NCBI GenBank assembly: GCA_947071285.1
Contig: CAMTFK010000034.1
Location: 1 to 28,845 of the forward strand
DNA: 28,845 nucleotides
Origin: an uncultured Bacteroides sp.
GTDB taxonomy: Bacteria > Bacteroidota > Bacteroidia > Bacteroidales > Bacteroidaceae
Direction of reading: 5' to 3'
The translations under genes were made by a program, and so were the position numbers. The stretch's first letter is position 1. The number at the start of each line of letters is the position of its first letter. The notes beneath the pieces were generated by a model that ran no database searches, was not told the origin of the DNA, and was given only the letters and a program-made list of their open reading frames with translations. This document shows, piece by piece, positions 22,135 to 28,845 of this stretch.

Positions 22135-22815
22135 ATGAAAAAGTACATTGCAGAGATGGTGGGAACAATGGTTCTGGTTTTGATGGGCTGTGGTAGTGCA
22201 GTGTTTGCCGGAAGTGCTGTAGGAGCTGTGAGCGCCGGCGTAGGAACGCTTGGTGTTGCGTTTGCTTTTGGTTTGTCTGTTGTGGCTATGGCGTACACCA
22301 TAGGAGGTATCTCGGGATGCCATATTAATCCTGCCATTACGTTGGGAGTGTTTATGTCGGGGCGCATGAGTGGAAAAGATGCTGCCTTGTATATGATATT
22401 TCAGGTGATTGGTGCAATTATCGGTTCTGCCATACTCTTTGCTTTGGTATCTACCGGAGGACATGACGGCCCTACGGCAACAGGTTCCAATGGTTTCGGT
22501 GACGGAGAAATGTTGCAAGCCTTCATTGCTGAAGTGGTATTCACTTTTATTTTTGTATTGGTCGTATTAGGTACTACCGACTCAAAGAAAGGTGCGGGCA
22601 ATTTTGCCGGCTTGGCCATCGGCTTGGCTTTGGTATTGGTACATATTGTATGTATACCTATCACGGGCACTTCGGTGAATCCTGCCAGAAGTATCGGTCC
22701 GGCTCTGTTCGAAGGCGGTGTTGCTCTTAGCCAGTTATGGCTTTTCATTGTGGCTCCGTTTGTGGGTGCTGTGGGTAGTGCTATTGTATGGAAAATAATT
22801 GGTAGCGACAAATAA
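22135..22815 (+). CDS. aqpZ: Aquaporin Z family water channel
   Basis: This inner-membrane channel has six transmembrane segments and both half-helix motifs, HINPAIT (near residues 63-69) and SVNPARS. The second motif is preceded by VHIVCIPITGTSVNPARS, with the selectivity-filter His and Arg of AqpZ-type water channels and without the widened glycerol-facilitator pore residues. The 227-residue length is typical (E. coli AqpZ 231). In-frame TTG 22126 and ATG 22129 precede the chosen ATG at 22135, which gives the usual short N-terminus (MKKYIAEMVG); 22129 is equally possible. A terminator shared with the convergent nigD-like gene follows. Confidence 0.93.
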   Translation: MKKYIAEMVGTMVLVLMGCGSAVFAGSAVGAVSAGVGTLGVAFAFGLSVVAMAYTIGGISGCHINPAITLGVFMSGRMSGKDAALYMIFQVIGAIIGSAILFALVSTGGHDGPTATGSNGFGDGEMLQAFIAEVVFTFIFVLVVLGTTDSKKGAGNFAGLAIGLALVLVHIVCIPITGTSVNPARSIGPALFEGGVALSQLWLFIVAPFVGAVGSAIVWKIIGSDK

Positions 22816-22841
22816 CAAGTTAGGTTTCCATGAAAAGTAAA

Positions 22842-22881
22842 AGAGGATGCATTCGCTTGAGCGATATGCACCCTCTTTTTT
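22842..22881. terminator. Bidirectional terminator between aqpZ and the nigD-like gene
   Basis: AGAGGATGCAT (22842-22852) and ATGCACCCTCT (22866-22876) pair with one mismatch, and TCGC/GCGA extends the stem inward. T-rich runs flank it on the plus strand (TTTTTT to 22881) and, read from the other side, on the minus strand. Confidence 0.8.
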
Positions 22882-22899
22882 CAATCGGTCAGTTTAGGT

Positions 22900-23607
22900 T
22901 TATTTCTTATTGTTTAATTCTACTGTATACGTACGTTTTCCATCATAAATACTATTGACGAGTATTTTCAATCCCTTTTTCCCTTCCAGTTGGCCGGCTA
23001 TTTCATCGAGTCTGAATGATGCTACTCCCCAGGATATTTCACGTTGCTCGTCGTTAAAGGCATTGTGGCGGAACTCCAGGTTTATGTAACCATCTTCCGG
23101 AGCTGGTGCTTCGGACGTTTTGTTAATCACCATATTCAGCATATGTTTCTTATCCGGATTATTGCTGTGATAGAATTGGTGTTCGATGTTCAAGAATTTT
23201 CCTGTAATCCATAAATTACCAACATTGATACGGTCATTGCCAATACTATCAGCGGTTTCTTCAGTAAGTGGAATGATGTCTTTTGTTAGTATATTTTGAA
23301 GCTGTATGAGCTTTACGTTATACTCATACCCCGGTTTGTCTTCTTCCAACGGAAGAAACTGGACGAAGACACGCTGTCCGTCCACCAGTTCGTAATTATG
23401 GATATAGGTTGTGTCACTGGGATACATTTTATCACCGTCGTCCAGATTAAAAAAGTATTCTCTGCCTTCAATTATCTCCAGAGTGCCGATAGCGAGAAGG
23501 GAATCGGAATAACTGCTATCATTACTATCCAGGCAAGACTGTAATATTGGCATCGTTAAAACTGTGAGCATAACTGCTACCAAATAAAATCTCAACTTCT
23601 TCATCAA
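22900..23607 (-). CDS. NigD-like lipoprotein
   Basis: The 235-residue protein has a lipoprotein signal with lipobox ILQSC (Cys25). A first domain follows (about 35-95; LAIGTLEIIEGREYFFNLDDGDKM, with strands including GQRVFVQFLPLE), then a longer C-terminal immunoglobulin-like domain with HMLNMVINKTS, YINLEFRHNA and WGVASFRLDEI. This matches the NigD N/C domain order as I know it. NigD-like proteins are Bacteroidetes envelope lipoproteins of unknown activity. The gene is divergent from the ECF sigma factor; in B. thetaiotaomicron a NigD protein is, as I recall, encoded beside and controlled by the equivalent sigma factor. The start may be 23607 or the next ATG at 23604. Confidence 0.88.
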   Translation of the reverse strand: MMKKLRFYLVAVMLTVLTMPILQSCLDSNDSSYSDSLLAIGTLEIIEGREYFFNLDDGDKMYPSDTTYIHNYELVDGQRVFVQFLPLEEDKPGYEYNVKLIQLQNILTKDIIPLTEETADSIGNDRINVGNLWITGKFLNIEHQFYHSNNPDKKHMLNMVINKTSEAPAPEDGYINLEFRHNAFNDEQREISWGVASFRLDEIAGQLEGKKGLKILVNSIYDGKRTYTVELNNKK

Positions 23608-23668
23608 TTATGGGGTTTTGGTGTTAATCTTAAAAAAATCATGTATTGAAAAAATGCAGGAGTCCGGG

Positions 23669-23735
23669 AAATACTGCATTGGTGACTGTTAAAGAAACAA
23701 AAGAGCTATTTTCTTGCTCGCTCCGCGCAGTATTT
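23669..23735. promoter_or_regulatory. Inverted repeat in the divergent nigD/sigma promoter region
   Basis: AAATACTGC (23669-23677) and GCAGTATTT (23727-23735) are perfect 9-bp inverted copies 49 bp apart. Each copy faces one of the two divergent genes, so the same sequence is presented upstream of both. This would suit a sigma-factor or regulator site controlling both genes together. Confidence 0.45.
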
Positions 23736-23736
23736 T

Positions 23737-23744
23737 TATCTTTG
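23737..23744 (+). promoter_or_regulatory. -7 element for the ECF sigma gene
   Basis: TATCTTTG matches the Bacteroides -7, with CTTG at 23713-23716 as a possible -33 at 20 bp. This suggests basal transcription by the primary sigma factor. Confidence 0.6.
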
Positions 23745-23780
23745 CTGCATTTATAGGGTAAACGCGTGTCAAAAGAAAGA

Positions 23781-24329
23781 ATGGAAGAACAGGAACTGGC
23801 AGGACGGTGCAGGCAAGGAGACAATCTTGCCAGAAAGGAGCTGTACGAGCGCTATGCAGGGCGGATGCTCAGCGTATGCCTCCGTTATACGGGCGACCGT
23901 GAAACGGCAGAAGACCTGATGCACGATGGTTTCCTGAAACTCTTCGATTCTTTTGATAAATTCACTTGGCGGGGTGATGGTTCCTTGCGGGCGTGGATGG
24001 AGCGTGTTATGGTGAATACGGCGTTGCAATACTTGCGCAAGAATGATGTAATAAACCAGTCGGAGGCGCTGGACAACATACCCGAGACGTATGAAGAGCC
24101 TGATGCTTCGACAGTGGAAACTATTCCTCAGAAGGTGCTGATGCAGTTTATCAGTGAATTGCCTGCCGGTTATCGCACCGTATTCAACTTATATATATTT
24201 GAAGAGAAATCTCATAGGGAGATTGCCCAGATGCTGGGTATTAATGAGAAGTCATCAGCTTCACAGCTGACACGTGCCAAGGCTACTTTGGCTACAAAAG
24301 TGAGGGAGTGGATGAGAAACAATGCTTAA
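23781..24329 (+). CDS. ECF-type RNA polymerase sigma factor (Das-like)
   Basis: The protein of 182 residues (187 from a GTG at 23766) has region 2 (about residues 10-80: ARKELYERYAGRMLSVCLRY, AEDLMHDGFLKLFDSFDKF) and region 4 (about 115-175: ELPAGYRTVFNLYIFEEKSH, REIAQMLGINEKSSASQL, a helix-turn-helix). These recognise the -10 and -35 elements. The ATG at 23781 gives the MEEQELAGRCRQGD start common in Bacteroidetes ECFs. The sigma gene overlaps or abuts the anti-sigma/barrel gene downstream, so it is normally held inactive at the membrane. The arrangement matches the ECF21 Das sigma factors that alter outer-membrane vesicle production in B. thetaiotaomicron. Confidence 0.92.
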   Translation: MEEQELAGRCRQGDNLARKELYERYAGRMLSVCLRYTGDRETAEDLMHDGFLKLFDSFDKFTWRGDGSLRAWMERVMVNTALQYLRKNDVINQSEALDNIPETYEEPDASTVETIPQKVLMQFISELPAGYRTVFNLYIFEEKSHREIAQMLGINEKSSASQLTRAKATLATKVREWMRNNA

Positions 24330-24342
24330 AGGAAAGGAACGT

Positions 24343-25674
24343 ATGATGAAAGATGATGAATTGTGGTTGAAAAAGATAAAGGAGCGGTTGGATGATTATT
24401 CCGAACCGTTGCCCGATACCGGCTGGGAACGGCTGGAGAAGGCTTTGCCGACTTCTCCGCCCATGTCGGTCGGAACGAAGAAGAATATTCTGTTCCGTCG
24501 TTGGGCGATGACGGCTGCGGCTGTCGTACTGGTGGCGGTGTCATCGGTCAGCCTGTGGCTGATGCAAAGTCCGGTGATGGACGATGTGCGCCGCTCGGCC
24601 GAACCGGCTTTGGCAGGTATTCCCGATGCTTTGCCGGAACAAACAAAGCCGGGCGCTCAGGGCGAGCAACCGGAGCCTGTAATCAGACGGGTGGTGGAAC
24701 AAGAAGGAGCTTCTCATCATCAGCCTCTTGTAGCACAACGTTTGGAGACGGAAGGAAACAAATCGGGTAAAGAGTTGCCGGGTGAAGATGTAGGGACGCG
24801 CATAGCGGATATAAACGAGGAACTTCCTGTTTCGGATGGAACAGAAAAGGTGGCAGAAGAAACTGTGCCCTCTGACCGGGTAATAGAGAATACTCCTTCG
24901 ACTCAGGAAAAGGATAACCGGAGAATCTCTCGTCCTTCCGGAAAAGATAAATTGCATTTACCAACTGAAAAGAAATCTTCAAAAGGAGAGAAAGGTTGGG
25001 CAGTGGGATTGTCTGTTGGAAACACAGGCGGACTTGTTTCACTGGATAATGCGGGAGGTGGTGATATGCAACAAAGTGCGGGTCCGATGTTTAGCGATAA
25101 ACTGGACATGACGAATGTTTCCAATGGGGTGCTGAGTATTCCTGAGGGGCAGGAACTGGTATTTGCCGGTGGAGTACCTTATCTGCGGAAGAGTACACGT
25201 GCAGTTCGGGATATCAAGCATAAGCAACCTATTAGTTTTGGTGTTTCTGTGAGAAAATCATTACCTAAGAACTTTTCAGTGGAAACCGGAGTGACTTATA
25301 CGATGTTGGCATCGGAAATAACGTATGAAGGAAATGCGGAGAAGGTAGACCAAAAATTGCATTATATTGGTATTCCGGTACGTGCAAACTGGAACTTTGT
25401 CAATAACAAGAACTTTACCATGTATGTATCTGCCGGTGGAGCTATAGAGAAATGTGTTTACGGCAAGATAGGAAGCGAAAAGGAAACAGTGAAGCCCGTG
25501 CAACTCTCGGTGATGGGAGCGGTAGGTGCTCAGTATAATATAAGTAATAGAGTAGGTATATACGTGGAACCGGGTGTTTCTTATTTCTTCGATGATGGTT
25601 CTGCCGTAGAGACGATACGCAAGGAAAATCCTACCAACTTTACGTTGCAGGCAGGTATTCGTCTGACTTACTAA
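24343..25674 (+). CDS. Dual-membrane-spanning anti-sigma factor (Dma-like) with outer-membrane barrel
   Basis: Four parts can be read. A short cytoplasmic N-terminus (about 1-52) has DELWLKKIKERLDDYSEPLP and DTGWERLEKAL, an anti-sigma-like pattern. One transmembrane helix (about 53-75) follows a basic FRRWAM. Next comes a polar, low-complexity periplasmic linker (about 78-215). The C-terminal barrel (about 218-443) starts at GWAVGLSVGNTGGLVSL and ends in an aromatic-terminated strand (LQAGIRLTY), as in PorT/OmpA-like outer-membrane proteins. The protein can therefore span both membranes, as described for Dma1. In-frame ATGs at 24322, 24343 and 24346 exist; AAAGGAAAGGAA just upstream favours 24343 or 24346. 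It is coupled to the sigma gene. Confidence 0.88.
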   Translation: MMKDDELWLKKIKERLDDYSEPLPDTGWERLEKALPTSPPMSVGTKKNILFRRWAMTAAAVVLVAVSSVSLWLMQSPVMDDVRRSAEPALAGIPDALPEQTKPGAQGEQPEPVIRRVVEQEGASHHQPLVAQRLETEGNKSGKELPGEDVGTRIADINEELPVSDGTEKVAEETVPSDRVIENTPSTQEKDNRRISRPSGKDKLHLPTEKKSSKGEKGWAVGLSVGNTGGLVSLDNAGGGDMQQSAGPMFSDKLDMTNVSNGVLSIPEGQELVFAGGVPYLRKSTRAVRDIKHKQPISFGVSVRKSLPKNFSVETGVTYTMLASEITYEGNAEKVDQKLHYIGIPVRANWNFVNNKNFTMYVSAGGAIEKCVYGKIGSEKETVKPVQLSVMGAVGAQYNISNRVGIYVEPGVSYFFDDGSAVETIRKENPTNFTLQAGIRLTY

Positions 25675-25716
25675 GGGAATATCCGTTTCCCGGCAAGGGA
25701 AATGCTTATATATGTA

Positions 25717-25778
25717 ACGGGTGATAACAATGTATGTAATGAAGCATTACATCTTTTGTTATCACCCGTCCCTTTTTT
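25717..25778. terminator. Long two-part terminator hairpin between convergent operons
   Basis: The outer stem ACGGGTGATAACA (25717-25729) with TGTTATCACCCGT (25757-25769) is perfect. The inner stem ATGTAATG (25734-25741) with CATTACAT (25745-25752) is also perfect with a 3-nt loop. TTTTTT (25773-25778) follows on the plus strand. It ends the sigma/anti-sigma operon and probably pflBA from the other side. Confidence 0.88.
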
Positions 25779-25788
25779 CTTTTTGTAT

Positions 25789-26514
25789 TTAGTTGACTAT
25801 GACTGTCTCAAAATACTGTTTGAATAGCTTTTCAGCACCTTCCAGTTGTTCGGGTGTATTCTCTTTCACTTCTTTCAGTTTGTATTCCCATCCCATAGCT
25901 TCGTACTTGTGCACGCCCAGTCGGTGATAAGGAAGTATTTCTATCCGCTGTATACCTTTATACTTGCTGAGATGTTCACCCAGACCGCGGATGTCTTCTT
26001 CAAAGTCGCTGTATCCCGGAACTAACACATAGCGCAACCAGAAAGGACGTTCGTGTTCGTCCAGCCAGGCGGCTGTCTGCAAGGTCTTGATATTATTACA
26101 TCCGGTCAGACTCTTATGGCGCTCGGGATTAAATTCTTTGATATCCAGTAATACTAAATCCGTCAGGCTTAAGAGTTCTTCCACTTTTTCATTCCAAATA
26201 CCTCCGTTAGTATCCAGACATATATGGATACCGTTAGCTTTCAGTTCCTTGAATAAAGGGATAAGAGCTTCTGCCTGCAACGTTGGTTCGCCACCGGAAA
26301 AAGTGATACCTCCTTTCTTCCCGAAGAATGCTTTCTGGCTGATTGCCATTTGCAGGATTTCTTCCGGTGGGGTAGGTGTACCCCCCTTTGCATCTATTGT
26401 ATCCGGGTTGGCACAATACAAACAACGAAACGGACAACCTTGCAGGAAAACGACGAGCCGGAGACCCGGCCCGTCGAATGTTCCCATACTTTCGTAGGAG
26501 TGTACGTTTATCAT
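25789..26514 (-). CDS. pflA: Pyruvate formate-lyase activating enzyme
   Basis: This 241-residue radical-SAM enzyme installs the glycyl radical on pyruvate formate-lyase. It contains the CxxxCxxC cluster motif as CPFRCLYC (about residues 27-34), preceded by the typical DGPGLRLVVFLQG start, and the GGEPTLQ motif (SAM binding). It lies 1 bp downstream of pflB on the same strand and is presumably cotranscribed. It works in the cytoplasm under anaerobic conditions. Confidence 0.96.
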   Translation of the reverse strand: MINVHSYESMGTFDGPGLRLVVFLQGCPFRCLYCANPDTIDAKGGTPTPPEEILQMAISQKAFFGKKGGITFSGGEPTLQAEALIPLFKELKANGIHICLDTNGGIWNEKVEELLSLTDLVLLDIKEFNPERHKSLTGCNNIKTLQTAAWLDEHERPFWLRYVLVPGYSDFEEDIRGLGEHLSKYKGIQRIEILPYHRLGVHKYEAMGWEYKLKEVKENTPEQLEGAEKLFKQYFETVIVN

Positions 26515-26515
26515 A

Positions 26516-28753
26516 TTACATTCTTTCGTGGAAGCTGCGGCTGATAACCTCTAACTGATGTTCGCGGCTCAGCTTCACAAAGTTCACAGCATAGCCCGAA
26601 ACACGGATTGTCAGTTGCGGATACTTCTCCGGATGCTCCATGGCATCTTCCAACATTTCACGGTTCAGTACATTCACATTCAGGTGGTGTGCACCTTTGG
26701 TAAAGTAACCGTCCATCATTGTTACCAGGTTTTCAACACGGTCTTCCGCAGTCGGGCCGAGAGACTTCGGAACGATGGAGAATGTGTTGCTGATGCCATC
26801 CTGTGAGTCACGATAACGCAACTTGGCTACGGAACTCAACGATGCGATGGCACCATTCTTGTCGCGTCCGTGCATCGGGTTGGCACCCGGAGCGAAAGCC
26901 ACACCTTTGGCACGTCCGTCGGGAGTGGCACCCGTCTTCTTACCGTACATCACATTAGAAGTGATGGTCAGCAATGAAAGGGTAGGACGGGCATTCTTGT
27001 AAACGGGCAACTTCTTCAGTTCTTCGCTGAAGTAGTACACCAAGTCCACACCGAGGTGGTCCACACGGTCATCATTATTACCAAAGCAAGGAAATGCTCC
27101 TTCAATATCGAAACCTTCCGTCAGGCCGATTTCATTGCGGCGTGCCGTAACCTTTGCGTTCTTGATGGCGGACAGTGAGTCGATGGCAATGGAAAGACCT
27201 GCTACGCCATAAGCCAGATTAATGCGCGGATTTGTATCGATAAACGCCATCTGCGCTTTTTCATAATAATACTTATCGTGCATGTAGTGGATAATGTTCA
27301 TCGCTTCGTTGTAAACGCGGGCAATTTCCGTCAGCACTTTCTTATAGTTCGCCATCACTTCCTCGAATTTCAACACATCGCTTGTCAGTACAGGGATGCC
27401 TTTTACCATAACCGTACCCGTGTTTTCGCAACGGCCGCCATTGATGGCAAGCAACAAGGCTTTTGCCAGGTTGGCACGTGCGCCGAAGAACTGAATTTGC
27501 TTGCCGATAGCTTGATAAGATACGCAGCACGCAATGCCGTAATCATCGCAGTTGCGCACTTCGCGCATCAGATTATCGTTTTCATATTGGATAGAGCTGG
27601 TATCTACTGATACTTTTGCACAGAATTCCTTGAAACCTTCGGGCAGCTCAGGTCCCCACAATATCGTCAGATTCGGTTCGGGAGAAGGGCCAAGGTTGTA
27701 CAGCGTTTGCAGGAAGCGGAAAGAAGTCTTTGTCACTTTCACGCGTCCGTCGTTGAAGCGTCCGCCGATGGCTTCGGTCACCCAAGTCGGGTCACCCGCA
27801 AAGATATCGTTGTACGACTGCATACGCAGATGGCGCACCATGCGGAGTTTGATAACGAACTGGTCAATCAGTTCCTGAGCAAACGTTTCGTTGATGTTTC
27901 CATGTGCCAGGTCGTACTCGATGAAGATGTCGAGGAACGAGGAAACATTACCCAGTGACATGGCAGCACCGTCTTGTTCCTTCACAGCAGCCAGATAAGC
28001 CATGTACACCCATTGCACAGCTTCCTGTGCCGAAGTTGCCGGGCGACTGAGGTCGAGACCATAGTATTCGCCCATTACTTTAATATCCTTCAAAGCCTTG
28101 ATTTGCTCTGCCACTTCTTCGCGCAGGCGGATGCGGTCGTCAGTCATCGGACCGGTCAGATTGTGCAAATCTTCTTGTTTGGCTTCGATGAGGCGGTCGA
28201 TGCCGTAGAGTGCCAGACGGCGGTAATCGCCGATGATACGTCCGCGGGCATAGTTATCGGGCAGTCCGGTGAGGAAGCCCAGTGAGCGGAATGAGCGGAT
28301 TTCTTCGGTATATACGTCGAACACCCCGTCGTTGTGCGTCTTGCGGTAGTGGGTGAAGATTTCTTTTACTTTATCATCTATTTCCACGCCATTTTCACGG
28401 CAAGCCTTCATCACTACGTTGATGCCGCCGAAGGGTTTGATGGCACGTTTCAGCAATTCATCCGTTTGTAAGCCGACGATAAGTTCGCTTTCCTTATCTA
28501 TATAGCCTGCCTGGTGTGAAGTAATGGTAGATACGGTATGGGGATCGAGAGAACGGACTCCGTTGTTGGCTCTTTCCTCTTCGAGTGCTTTCAGACAAAG
28601 TTCCCAGATTTTTTTCGTGCGCTCGGTAGGTCCTTGCAGGAAGGATGCGTCTCCAGTGTAAGGCGCGATGTTTTTACTAACGAAATCACTGACATTGATT
28701 TCTTTGCTCCAAAGCCCGTCAATAAAGGTTTTGTTCAATTCCATAATATTCAT
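26516..28753 (-). CDS. pflB: Formate C-acetyltransferase (pyruvate formate-lyase)
   Basis: The glycyl-radical enzyme converts pyruvate and CoA to acetyl-CoA and formate. The 745-residue product has the active-site adjacent cysteines Cys409-Cys410 (YGIACCVSY) and the C-terminal radical site Gly720 in RVSGYAVNF, both as in characterised enzymes. A conserved GRIIGDYRRLALYG segment is also present. The start may be 28753 (MNIMELNKTF) or 28744. The promoter region overlaps a perfect 20-bp palindrome, a candidate redox operator. Together with pflA it forms the anaerobic pyruvate-cleaving unit. Confidence 0.97.
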   Translation of the reverse strand: MNIMELNKTFIDGLWSKEINVSDFVSKNIAPYTGDASFLQGPTERTKKIWELCLKALEEERANNGVRSLDPHTVSTITSHQAGYIDKESELIVGLQTDELLKRAIKPFGGINVVMKACRENGVEIDDKVKEIFTHYRKTHNDGVFDVYTEEIRSFRSLGFLTGLPDNYARGRIIGDYRRLALYGIDRLIEAKQEDLHNLTGPMTDDRIRLREEVAEQIKALKDIKVMGEYYGLDLSRPATSAQEAVQWVYMAYLAAVKEQDGAAMSLGNVSSFLDIFIEYDLAHGNINETFAQELIDQFVIKLRMVRHLRMQSYNDIFAGDPTWVTEAIGGRFNDGRVKVTKTSFRFLQTLYNLGPSPEPNLTILWGPELPEGFKEFCAKVSVDTSSIQYENDNLMREVRNCDDYGIACCVSYQAIGKQIQFFGARANLAKALLLAINGGRCENTGTVMVKGIPVLTSDVLKFEEVMANYKKVLTEIARVYNEAMNIIHYMHDKYYYEKAQMAFIDTNPRINLAYGVAGLSIAIDSLSAIKNAKVTARRNEIGLTEGFDIEGAFPCFGNNDDRVDHLGVDLVYYFSEELKKLPVYKNARPTLSLLTITSNVMYGKKTGATPDGRAKGVAFAPGANPMHGRDKNGAIASLSSVAKLRYRDSQDGISNTFSIVPKSLGPTAEDRVENLVTMMDGYFTKGAHHLNVNVLNREMLEDAMEHPEKYPQLTIRVSGYAVNFVKLSREHQLEVISRSFHERM

Positions 28754-28793
28754 TTTGTTAGTGGGTAAATGTAATGTTATCCTTTTGGGACTG

Positions 28794-28801
28794 CAAAATT
28801 A
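28794..28801 (-). promoter_or_regulatory. -7 element for pflBA
   Basis: On the minus strand this reads TAATTTTG, matching TAnnTTTG, about 41 bp before the pflB start codon. No clear TTTG is seen at -33, consistent with a regulated promoter. Confidence 0.55.
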
Positions 28802-28818
28802 CGGAAATATTTCCGTAA
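28799..28818. promoter_or_regulatory. Perfect 20-bp palindrome, candidate operator of pflBA
   Basis: TTACGGAAATATTTCCGTAA is a perfect palindrome. It overlaps the first three bases of the -7 element (as read toward pflB) and fills most of the promoter spacer, so a bound dimer would block RNA polymerase. The general form with a central AAATATTT resembles sites of the NADH-sensing repressor Rex (TTGTGAAATATTTCACAA), whose targets include pfl, but the half-site differs. The regulator is not identified. Confidence 0.7.
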
Positions 28819-28845
28819 TAGTATGGATATATATGCCTTTTTTAT

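Noticed and set aside
1..28845. CRISPR arrays
   Set aside because: I found no series of regularly spaced repeats with unique spacers; the repeats seen are single inverted pairs or two-copy repeats.

Overview
The window looks like chromosomal DNA from a gut Bacteroides species. The evidence is the recurring -7 motif TAnnTTTG with TTTG about 19 bp upstream, starts without strong Shine-Dalgarno sites, and families typical of the group: NigD-like, PepSY-like, DUF4248, HU-HIG, and a dual-membrane anti-sigma factor. Bases 1-46 are not biological. They are the end of an Illumina P5/Nextera adapter including an i5 index, so the contig begins at a library-fragment end.

Layout. 47-6760: a DJ-1/PfpI protein behind a leader containing a terminator-like hairpin, a small lipoprotein, a parallel beta-helix lipoprotein, then a group of small genes (two HU-related DNA-binding proteins, a membrane protein, a DUF4248 protein) and a membrane-anchored metallophosphoesterase. 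7018-10628: a signalling cluster of lipoprotein, OmpR-type response regulator, histidine kinase and two PepSY-like secreted proteins. 10775-14530 (minus): mutS2 followed by a one-chain iron-sulfur L-serine dehydratase.

14645-18478: a tRNA-Ser(UGA) gene carrying what looks like the remnant of an integrated NBU2-type element. It has a truncated tyrosine integrase, a nine-repeat ankyrin protein, an unknown 447-residue protein and a broken secreted gene. A 12/13-base copy of the tRNA 3' end lies at 18383-18395, followed by a strong terminator that may be the tRNA's displaced original one. Two identical 19-bp repeats sit inside the ends as candidate integrase arm sites. 18702-21704: a variable stretch with a cyclophilin-like lipoprotein, a badly broken acetyltransferase gene, an AraC regulator and an AlkZ/YcaQ-like DNA glycosylase candidate. 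It ends at a second tRNA-Ser (GGA).

22135-25674: aquaporin Z, then a NigD-like lipoprotein divergent from an ECF sigma factor and a protein with an anti-sigma-like N-terminus, one inner-membrane helix, a long linker and an outer-membrane barrel. This matches the Das/Dma regulators of vesicle formation described in B. thetaiotaomicron. 25789-28753 (minus): pflB and pflA for anaerobic pyruvate cleavage, behind a perfect 20-bp palindrome overlapping the pflB promoter.

The points most worth following are the tRNA-Ser element with its possible immunity-type cargo, the NigD/ECF/dual-membrane anti-sigma module, and the pflB operator. Family assignments were made by reading sequences without database searches.
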